Assembly: GCA_905182825.1 (NCBI GenBank)
Contig: CAJJDJ010000108.1
Span: 1-5,052 of the forward strand
Direction of reading: 5' to 3'
DNA length: 5,052 nucleotides
Origin: Thiotrichaceae bacterium UBA7359
GTDB taxonomy: Bacteria; Pseudomonadota; Gammaproteobacteria; Eutrophobiales; Eutrophobiaceae
Part shown: piece after piece, positions 1 to 4,757 of the stretch
How positions within the stretch are numbered: position 1 is the first letter of the stretch
Layout of the letters: every line of letters starts with the position of its first letter
Program-made: the position numbers and the translations under genes
The notes under the pieces: model-generated
Seen by the model: only the letters and a program-made list of their open reading frames with translations
The model's database searches: none
Told to the model about the DNA's origin: nothing

Positions 1-36
1 CGCAGCTTCAATTTCAGTTTTTTTTTGATCGTCCAT
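1..36 (-). CDS. Partial gene, probable DUF1244 family protein (N-terminus only)
   Basis: This is the first 12 codons of a leftward gene that continues beyond the left edge. It begins with ATG at 36 and reads MDDQKKTEIEAA. A good Shine-Dalgarno sequence, GAGGG, lies at 50-46 on the minus strand with a 9-nt spacer, which supports a real start. The run TEIEAA resembles what I recall of the start of small proteobacterial DUF1244 proteins (about 100 residues, no established function), which typically begin with a short charged segment followed by an IEAAAFRRLV-like helix. Only 12 residues are visible, so the family assignment rests on resemblance and could be wrong. The gene is divergent from ndh and shares its 93-bp upstream region. 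Confidence 0.55.
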   Translation of the reverse strand, partial: MDDQKKTEIEAA

Positions 37-102
37 TTAATATAACCCTCATAATTTTAATTTATGTGTGATGTGTTGCTTGTTATGATAACGTCTAATT
101 TC

Positions 103-126
103 ATTTGAATATAGATATACTCAAAT
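103..126. promoter_or_regulatory. 24-bp near-perfect palindrome over the ndh promoter/start region
   Basis: The arms ATTTGA (103-108) and TCAAAT (121-126) are perfect inverted repeats. The inner TATA blocks (110-113 and 116-119) are also symmetric, so 20 of 24 positions match the reverse complement. The palindrome ends 3 bp before the GTG start of ndh. It contains TATACT (116-121), the best -10-like hexamer for ndh, although no convincing -35 lies at the right distance. It could be a repressor operator, or an mRNA hairpin that masks the start if transcription begins further upstream. An 11-bp palindrome, GTTATGATAAC, lies at 82-92. Neither matches the FNR consensus TTGAT-N4-ATCAA. The binding protein is unknown. 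Confidence 0.45.
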
Positions 127-129
127 ATA

Positions 130-1458
130 GTGAAAAATCACAAGACGCTTCATAGAATTATTGTAGTTGGTGGAGGCGCTGGCGGTCTTGAATTGGCAGC
201 AAGACTCGGCAATAAGTTAGGGAAAAAGAAAAAAGCCAAGATTACTCTTGTCGATGCTACATTGACCCACTTATGGAAACCGCTTCTACATGAAGTCGCA
301 GCTGGCACCTTAAATTCATATGAAGATGAGTTAAGTTACCTTGCATTAGCTCATAAAAATCACTTCCGGTTCAGACTTGGCCGCATGGATTCATTGGACA
401 GACAAAAAAAAGAAATTAGTCTATCCCCAACACTCGATAGTAACAAAGTTGAATATATTCCAAGGCGTACTTTCAAATATGACACCTTGATATTTGCTAT
501 TGGCAGTATAACTAATGACTTTGGTATTGTAGGTATAAAAGAACACTGCATGTTTTTAGATACTCGAGTAGAAGCAGATTTATTTCATCAATATTTTTTC
601 AAAAATATTTATACGGCGCATGCACAAAAATCAATGATGCGTGAAGGTCAATTGAAGATTAGCATTGCTGGAGCTGGAGCAACCGGTGTTGAACTATCTG
701 CTGAATTACATGAAGCAATTGATCAATTATTCGAATTTGGTCTTGATGGTTTTCCTAAAAAAAGTGTGAAAATAACTATAATCGAAGCCTCAGAAAGAAT
801 ATTGCCTGCTCTTCCTCTAGAACTATCGAAAAAAACTACAAATGTACTCAATAAAATAGACATTAACGTTTTAACGGGTCATCGCATATCTAAAGCCACT
901 GAATTAGGTTATGTTACTGACAAAGGTGGACTCATACCCTCAGAGATAAAAATCTGGGCAGCGGGTATTAAAGCACCTGACTTTTTAGCCAAAATAGATG
1001 GTCTCGAAACTAACAGCATTAATCAGCTCGTTGTCCAAGAAACACTTGAAACGACACATGATAAGAATATCTTTGCACTGGGTGATTGCGCTGCATGTCT
1101 TATAAAAGGAAAAGACCAAAACGTACCACCTCGCGCACAAGCTGCTAATCAACAAGCAACTATGTTAGTTAAAACAATAATCAATCGCATGAATAATAAA
1201 CCCCTACCAACGTATACTTATGTTGATTATGGTTCATTAATTAATCTGAGTCGATATTCAACTAATGGCAACATGATGGGACATCTATTTGGAAAAAGAG
1301 CAGGCAGCATAATGATTGAAGGCATGTTAGCAAGAATCGTTTATTGGTCACTTTATAAAATGCATCAAGTTGTTATTCAGGGTGTCATACGCGTAACATT
1401 AATGACTGTTGCAAACATACTGACACAGAAAACAAAACCAAGAATGAAACTGCACTAG
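130..1458 (+). CDS. ndh: Type II NADH:quinone oxidoreductase (NDH-2)
   Basis: This single-subunit FAD enzyme oxidises NADH and passes electrons to the membrane quinone pool without pumping protons; it sits on the cytoplasmic face of the inner membrane. The protein has 442 residues (E. coli Ndh is about 434). The FAD-binding dinucleotide fold has G14-x-G16-x-x-G19 with acidic D42, followed by HLWKPLLHEVA (47-57), nearly identical to E. coli as I recall it. The NADH-binding fold has G181-x-G183-x-x-G186 and E188, with E219 closing the second strand, as expected for NADH preference. WAAGIKAPDFL begins at 276, the FAD-contacting G318-D319 follows, and the quinone-site AQxxxQ motif is A336 to Q341. 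The C-terminal amphipathic region ends PRMKLH, close to the E. coli ending. The start is GTG at 130: a stop at 112-114 limits upstream extension and no in-frame ATG precedes the FAD motif. No Shine-Dalgarno sequence is visible. The gene converges on the response regulator gene, 24 bp away. Confidence 0.95.
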   Translation: MKNHKTLHRIIVVGGGAGGLELAARLGNKLGKKKKAKITLVDATLTHLWKPLLHEVAAGTLNSYEDELSYLALAHKNHFRFRLGRMDSLDRQKKEISLSPTLDSNKVEYIPRRTFKYDTLIFAIGSITNDFGIVGIKEHCMFLDTRVEADLFHQYFFKNIYTAHAQKSMMREGQLKISIAGAGATGVELSAELHEAIDQLFEFGLDGFPKKSVKITIIEASERILPALPLELSKKTTNVLNKIDINVLTGHRISKATELGYVTDKGGLIPSEIKIWAAGIKAPDFLAKIDGLETNSINQLVVQETLETTHDKNIFALGDCAACLIKGKDQNVPPRAQAANQQATMLVKTIINRMNNKPLPTYTYVDYGSLINLSRYSTNGNMMGHLFGKRAGSIMIEGMLARIVYWSLYKMHQVVIQGVIRVTLMTVANILTQKTKPRMKLH

Positions 1459-1478
1459 AAGATCAATTATTGTCTTTT
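1459..1478 (+). terminator. Weak candidate terminator between convergent ndh and regulator genes
   Basis: The 24-bp gap between the two convergent stop codons can fold as AAGA(t)CAA / TTGTCTT with a TTA loop and one bulged T, followed by TT, CG and then TTTT. The stem is AT-rich and weak. It is the only candidate in the gap; termination could instead lie inside the opposing gene or be factor-dependent. Confidence 0.2.
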
Positions 1479-1482
1479 CGTT

Positions 1483-2907
1483 TTATAGATTATATTTCTT
1501 CATGCGATAACGTAATGCCATTCTAGTAATATCAAGCTCTCGTGAAGCTTTAGATACATTACGATTGGTTCGTTCTAAAGCTTGTTTGATCAAATGTAAT
1601 TCTGCTTCGCCCAAAGTTAGTTCCTCGTTCATATCGTTCATATCGTTTTTATTAGTTTTTGCATTATCTTTTTTATCAAGTCCAAGAATATCAATGCCGA
1701 GCAAGCCACTACCATTCAACAAAATAGCACGCTCAATCAAATGTTTCATCTCACGAACATTGCCCGGCCAAGCATAATCTTGTAACGCATCGCTAGCTTC
1801 GTCTGTAAAACCATCGAACTCTAAACCATATCGTCTTGATGTCTGTTCAGAAAAATGATTGGCTAGCAATAAGATATCATCCTCACGCTCTCTTAATGCA
1901 GGCGTGAAAAGAGAAATGACATTTAATCGATAGTAAAGGTCCTGCCGGAACTCACCTTTCTCAGCTAATATTTCAATATCACGATTTGTCGCTGCAATAA
2001 TCCATGCAGCTACTGGACGTTCCTGTGTTGTTCCAACCTTACGCAAGGTACGTCGTTCAAGGACTGCTAACAGTTTCGATTGCAAATCTAATGGGAATTC
2101 ACCAATTTCATCAAGAAATAGCACACCATCTTCTGCCGCTTCAATTAAGCCAGTGTGCGCTACATGAGCGTTGGTAAAAGCACCCTTTTCATGACCAAAC
2201 AATTCTGACTCGATCAAATCTTTCGGTAACGATGCGCAATCAACATGCACGAATGGTTTTTCATATCGCTGACTACTAGCATGTAATAAGCGTGCAACGA
2301 CATCCTTACCAGCTCCTGTTTCTCCTAATATTAGGACCGTTGGAGGAATAATTGAACCAGCTTGAGTCAACCTTGATATTCGTTCAACCTGCCTCCGGAC
2401 ATCTTTTATTTTTTTACATTCACCTAAAAAATTAACGGTTTCGTTTGCGTGTTGTTCTCGTTTTACTGAGTACGTCAGTTTTTGAGTTAATTCATTTTTA
2501 TCGAAGACTTTTTCTACATTAATTAGTAATTCCTGCAGATCAATAGGTTTCTTTAAATAATCAGAAGCACCCAATTTCATTGCTGAAACTGCATCTTCCA
2601 ACTCACCATAGGCAGACATGACAAGTACTGCTATATTTGGGTTCGTTGACTTTATGTCAACGAGCAGATCAAGTCCTGAACCTTCAGGCAAACGCATATC
2701 GAGTAAAATTAGGTCAGGGGAATGTTCACTAAATTCTCTTCTCGCTATCGCGAGAGTGCCGGCTAAAAAAACTATGTAGCCAGCCCGAATTAAGTGTTTT
2801 TGTACAGCTCTTGCAAAAACGACTTCATCTTCTACTATCAATATTTTTTTTTCAAGCAGAGGGACTTCAGCGGTTGTGATCACTGGTTCAATTAATTTTT
2901 TACTCAC
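1483..2907 (-). CDS. NtrC-family sigma54-activating response regulator
   Basis: This 474-residue protein has the full three-domain layout of a bacterial enhancer-binding response regulator. After about 20 extra N-terminal residues, the receiver domain (about 21-137) has acidic pocket E26/D27, phosphoacceptor D70 (LLDMRLP), S98, and K120 before P121. The AAA+ domain (about 160-395) has Walker A GETGAGK (195-201), sigma54-contact loop GAFTNA (242-247) in place of the usual GAFTGA, Walker B VLFLDE (262-267), sensor I ATNRD (306-310), arginine-finger candidates R321 and R327, and sensor II WPGNVRE (380-386). A charged Asn/Lys/Asp linker (411-428) leads to a Fis-type helix-turn-helix (about 432-474). 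The start is GTG at 2907, with GAGG about 9 nt upstream; it overlaps the kinase stop by 8 bp (GTGAGTAA), pointing to translational coupling. It is presumably phosphorylated by that kinase. Targets cannot be read from the protein, but candidate binding sites lie upstream of the kinase and pqqA. It is not NtrC itself on context. Confidence 0.93.
   Translation of the reverse strand: MSKKLIEPVITTAEVPLLEKKILIVEDEVVFARAVQKHLIRAGYIVFLAGTLAIARREFSEHSPDLILLDMRLPEGSGLDLLVDIKSTNPNIAVLVMSAYGELEDAVSAMKLGASDYLKKPIDLQELLINVEKVFDKNELTQKLTYSVKREQHANETVNFLGECKKIKDVRRQVERISRLTQAGSIIPPTVLILGETGAGKDVVARLLHASSQRYEKPFVHVDCASLPKDLIESELFGHEKGAFTNAHVAHTGLIEAAEDGVLFLDEIGEFPLDLQSKLLAVLERRTLRKVGTTQERPVAAWIIAATNRDIEILAEKGEFRQDLYYRLNVISLFTPALREREDDILLLANHFSEQTSRRYGLEFDGFTDEASDALQDYAWPGNVREMKHLIERAILLNGSGLLGIDILGLDKKDNAKTNKNDMNDMNEELTLGEAELHLIKQALERTNRNVSKASRELDITRMALRYRMKKYNL
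1625..1648 (-). repeat. 9-bp tandem repeat inside the regulator gene linker
   Basis: On the plus strand the unit TCGTTCATA occurs twice in tandem (1625-1633, 1634-1642), followed by a partial third copy, TCGTTT. It is in frame and encodes the repeated Asn-Asp-Met of the flexible linker between the AAA+ domain and the DNA-binding helices (residues about 421-427). Copy-number change would alter linker length without shifting the frame. Confidence 0.7.
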
Positions 2908-4396
2908 TTGCCTCTACCTCACTTAGACTATTTATTGGAGCATTAATTGTCACTTCTGTTCCTTGTCCTTTTATTACATTAAATTTTAAGTTCCAACCAT
3001 GTTTTTGACAGATTTTGTATGCAATGGGAATGCCTAAACCAGTACCAAAACGTTTTGTTGATGGTCCCGGTTCAAAATTACTAGATTTAGGCTCAAATGG
3101 TAATCCAGGGCCGCTATCCAAAATATTAATTTCGATATAGTCCTCGGTATGTAAAAGTCTTATCTTAATATTACCGGATATCGGAGAGGCGTCGACAGCA
3201 TTTGCTAATAATGTATATAGAGCTTGTTCCATCAAATCGGGATCTACTTTTGATAGTTGTTGTATTTCCCAACCACTTTTTATAATCTTAATTTCTTTTT
3301 CAGTAATTTTATTAATAAGTAATCCTAAGGCGGCATCGATCAAATCAGACACTTTTACTTCTGTTAAGTATGGCTTTAATGGGTGTAGATAAGAGACTAA
3401 TGAGCTAACCCAACGACCTAATCTGTCTATTGTTTCAATAATTGCATCTTTCGATTCATTTATCTCTTCTTGATCTTCCGCATGCTCTAATAACTGTGCT
3501 GTAGCCCGAATGCTCGCAAGAGGGTTTCGAATATTATGTGCTACAACAGGTACTAATACTCCTAACGCTGCTTGTCTTTCATTCTCGATTAATGTCTTTC
3601 TATTCTCTACTAGTTCTATAGCCATTTTATTAATTGCTGCAGCCAAATCAGAAACTTCTTCCACACCTTCTTCTTCAATGAGATATTCCAAGTTGCCATG
3701 GCTTATCTCACCTGCACCAATCATTACATTGGCTATTGGCCTAATAAAATCTTTACGCATCACTTGCCTAGTATAAAGAACAATGATGAATGCGATTATT
3801 AATGGTATCGGTATGATAAACGGCGCAAATTTTGTCCACACCGATAGCATCTCACCCAAGTTTTTATGTTTGTTTGTCAATAGATCCTTAAAAGTGTGAT
3901 AACCATTTTCAAATTTACCTTCCATCTGTTGAGCGAAAGCCGGATTTAAAATTTGTATTCTTGCAAACTGATCTGCGATATATGGATTATTAAAAATATT
4001 ATTCATATCAATCTGTATTTCACGATATGACAGGTTCAATTTTTGAATCGCGTTGTCTGCTTCCCTTGACCTAGAGTTTTGTCGTAATTCATTAAAAAGT
4101 TCGGAAATACCCCGTGAATATTCAGGATAGACTTCAAATGCATGAGAATCTTCCAAAACACGAGCACGTATCGTCACCTGAATTTGGGCGTAGAGTTCAC
4201 CCCTAATCTGCTCCGTGAGATATATCATCGTATTTATGCGCACAGATTCTGCTGTGTTTTGATGCCAAAAATATGCTGAAAGTCCACCTAACAGACCTGT
4301 CACCGCAACCAGAAATAAAATTGCGACTTCATGAAGAAATAACAAGTTTTTTAAAGACTTAGGTCTGCTAAATGCCATTAGTCTAGTATAACTCAC
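2900..4396 (-). CDS. Membrane sensor histidine kinase (HAMP, HisKA, HATPase)
   Basis: This inner-membrane kinase has 498 residues from the GTG at 4396, or 492 from an in-frame ATG at 4378 (Met7). In order: a basic N-terminus; membrane segment 1 (about 22-43); a roughly 145-residue, mostly helical periplasmic sensor (about 45-188) that I cannot assign to a named domain; membrane segment 2 (about 190-208); a HAMP linker (about 209-262, with IRP at 218-220); a HisKA dimerisation helix with phosphoacceptor H287 in AHNIRNPLASIRA; and the ATPase domain with N-box N399/D402, G1 box DSGPG (427-431) and G2 box GTGLG (451-455). All catalytic motifs are intact, so kinase activity is expected. The H-box resembles the NtrB-like class that pairs with NtrC-type regulators, matching the gene it overlaps downstream. 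Neither start has a clear Shine-Dalgarno sequence: a palindrome sits 3 bp upstream of the GTG, and GTGAG lies 13 nt before the ATG. The signal sensed is unknown. Confidence 0.92.
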   Translation of the reverse strand: MSYTRLMAFSRPKSLKNLLFLHEVAILFLVAVTGLLGGLSAYFWHQNTAESVRINTMIYLTEQIRGELYAQIQVTIRARVLEDSHAFEVYPEYSRGISELFNELRQNSRSREADNAIQKLNLSYREIQIDMNNIFNNPYIADQFARIQILNPAFAQQMEGKFENGYHTFKDLLTNKHKNLGEMLSVWTKFAPFIIPIPLIIAFIIVLYTRQVMRKDFIRPIANVMIGAGEISHGNLEYLIEEEGVEEVSDLAAAINKMAIELVENRKTLIENERQAALGVLVPVVAHNIRNPLASIRATAQLLEHAEDQEEINESKDAIIETIDRLGRWVSSLVSYLHPLKPYLTEVKVSDLIDAALGLLINKITEKEIKIIKSGWEIQQLSKVDPDLMEQALYTLLANAVDASPISGNIKIRLLHTEDYIEINILDSGPGLPFEPKSSNFEPGPSTKRFGTGLGIPIAYKICQKHGWNLKFNVIKGQGTEVTINAPINSLSEVEASE

Positions 4397-4398
4397 AA

Positions 4399-4414
4399 TG
4401 GTTCTTTTGAACCA
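4399..4414. promoter_or_regulatory. Palindrome 1, TGG-N10-CCA (candidate regulator binding site)
   Basis: TGGTTC-TTTT-GAACCA is a perfect 6-bp inverted repeat around a 4-bp centre. It lies 3 bp upstream of the kinase GTG and about 140 bp upstream of the predicted pqqA start site, within the usual range for sigma54 enhancers. It shares the TGG-N10-CCA frame with palindrome 2, exactly 22 bp away. Fis-type activators bind palindromes of about this length. It has no T-run on the strand that would read it as a terminator for pqqA-direction transcription. Assignment to the neighbouring regulator is inference. Confidence 0.5.
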
Positions 4415-4419
4415 AAAAA

Positions 4420-4437
4420 TTGGATAATATTAGCCAA
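4420..4437. promoter_or_regulatory. Palindrome 2, TGG-N10-CCA (candidate regulator binding site)
   Basis: TTGGATAATATTAGCCAA matches its own reverse complement at 16 of 18 positions. Its TGG (4421-4423) and CCA (4434-4436) repeat the TGG-N10-CCA frame of palindrome 1, with a 22-bp centre-to-centre distance (about two helical turns), so a regulator could sit on both sites on the same DNA face. It lies about 118 bp upstream of the predicted pqqA start and covers the likely -10 of the leftward kinase promoter. Confidence 0.5.
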
Positions 4438-4454
4438 ACAATATCAAAGTCATT
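4424..4454 (-). promoter_or_regulatory. Candidate sigma70 promoter of the kinase-regulator operon
   Basis: On the minus strand, ATGACT (4453-4448) or AATGAC (4454-4449) could act as a -35. They pair with TATTAT (4429-4424) at 18 bp or TAATAT (4432-4427) at 16 bp as a -10. Transcription would start near 4418 and give a leader of about 20 nt to the GTG or 40 nt to the ATG. The -10 sits inside palindrome 2, and palindrome 1 covers the early transcribed region. The -35 match is poor and the region is AT-rich, so this is tentative. Confidence 0.3.
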
Positions 4455-4455
4455 T

Positions 4456-4472
4456 AAAAAAAATAAAAAAAA
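4456..4472. other. A-tract (A8-T-A8), probably bent DNA
   Basis: Seventeen consecutive A/T bases contain two runs of eight A separated by a single T. Such tracts stiffen and curve DNA. This one lies between the candidate enhancer palindromes and the sigma54-like promoter, where curvature can help an enhancer-bound activator loop to polymerase. An AT-rich inverted repeat, AATAAAT-N6-ATTTATT (4493-4512), lies between it and the promoter. I see no good IHF site. Confidence 0.4.
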
Positions 4473-4518
4473 CTATTTATGTGATTGTATTCAATAAATA
4501 TTTTAATTTATTCTCTAA

Positions 4519-4535
4519 TTGGCACGATTGATGAA
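4519..4535 (+). promoter_or_regulatory. Candidate sigma54 (-24/-12) promoter for pqqA
   Basis: TTGGCACG (4519-4526) is a perfect -24 element. After four bases the -12 reads ATGAA (4531-4535) against the consensus TTGCA, so the invariant GG-N10-GC becomes GG-N10-GA. Transcription would start near 4546, leaving a leader of about 65 nt. An NtrC-type regulator encoded next door and palindromes about 120-140 bp upstream make the assignment more credible than the -12 alone would. A sigma70 alternative, TTGATG (4528-4533) with AATAGA (4551-4556) at 17 bp, is weaker. Confidence 0.5.
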
Positions 4536-4563
4536 TGTTTGTCTATGCACAATAGATTTGTGT

Positions 4564-4582
4564 CCCAGCAATCTGGGTTTTT
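4564..4582 (+). promoter_or_regulatory. Terminator-like hairpin in the pqqA leader
   Basis: CCCAG (4564-4568), loop CAAT, CTGGG (4573-4577) and then five T (4578-4582) form a short GC-rich hairpin with a U-tract. It lies in the predicted pqqA leader, 16 nt before the Shine-Dalgarno sequence. It could act as an attenuator, or simply stabilise the 5' end of a very short message. With only five base pairs, its terminator strength is doubtful, and no alternative antiterminator pairing is obvious. Confidence 0.4.
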
Positions 4583-4610
4583 CTAACAACAACATTTGAG
4601 GAGAGTTACT

Positions 4611-4685
4611 ATGAAGTGGGATACTCCAGAATACAGTGACATTCGTTTTGGTTTTGAAGTCACAATGTACATCAACAACAAGTAA
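4611..4685 (+). CDS. pqqA: PQQ precursor peptide PqqA (24 aa)
   Basis: This gene encodes the ribosomally made substrate for pyrroloquinoline quinone. The 24-residue peptide starts MKWDTPEYSDIRFGFE and continues VTMY before a short polar tail ending in Lys. In the family, the Glu and Tyr of the E-x-x-x-Y motif are cross-linked by the radical SAM enzyme PqqE (with PqqD as peptide chaperone), cut out, and finished by PqqB and PqqC. Here they are E16 and Y20, and the surrounding GFEVTMY is typical of PqqA (usually 22-29 residues). A strong Shine-Dalgarno sequence, GAGGAG (4598-4603), sits 7 nt before the ATG. The gene stands alone: a strong terminator and a convergent cytochrome gene follow within 75 bp, so pqqBCDE are not downstream. 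Upstream lie a sigma54-like promoter and a divergent kinase-regulator operon. The identification is firm despite the size, because motif, length, start signal and terminator all agree. Confidence 0.95.
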   Translation: MKWDTPEYSDIRFGFEVTMYINNK

Positions 4686-4706
4686 TTGTTGGCAAAGCTG
4701 AAGTAG

Positions 4707-4732
4707 AAAAAGGGTCGTAAGACCCTTTTTTT
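4707..4732. terminator. Bidirectional rho-independent terminator
   Basis: AAAAAGGGTC (4707-4716) pairs with GACCCTTTTT (4721-4730) around a GTAA tetraloop. It is followed by a seven-T run (4726-4732, overlapping the stem) on the plus strand and by five T on the minus strand. It begins 21 bp after the pqqA stop and 26 bp beyond the cytochrome b561 stop, so it can end both convergent transcripts. It makes pqqA a short monocistronic unit of roughly 190 nt if transcription starts near 4546. Confidence 0.9.
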
Positions 4733-4757
4733 ATGTAAGAAAATTAAGTTTTATTTT

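Noticed and set aside
82..92. GTTATGATAAC as an FNR-type site for ndh
   Set aside because: It is a perfect odd palindrome but does not fit TTGAT-N4-ATCAA and is too short to assign to a regulator.
360..551. Minus-strand open frame of 63 codons inside ndh
   Set aside because: It lies entirely within the strongly conserved ndh coding frame, has no recognisable motif and no independent start signal; treated as a shadow frame.
1565..1777. Plus-strand open frame of 70 codons opposite the regulator gene
   Set aside because: It is antisense to the linker and DNA-binding region of a clearly conserved gene, and its Ser/Leu-rich composition is that of a reverse-strand artefact.
3510..3776. Plus-strand open frame of 88 codons opposite the kinase gene
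   Set aside because: It is antisense to the HAMP and HisKA coding region; its apparent hydrophobicity follows from the complementary codons.
4491..4512. Possible IHF site in the AT-rich stretch before the pqqA promoter
   Set aside because: The best stretch around ATTCAATAAATAT misses key positions of WATCAA-N4-TTR; IHF-assisted looping cannot be supported from sequence.
4539..4552. Inverted repeat TTGT-N6-ACAA just after the promoter
   Set aside because: Only four bases per arm with no internal symmetry; expected by chance in AT-rich DNA.
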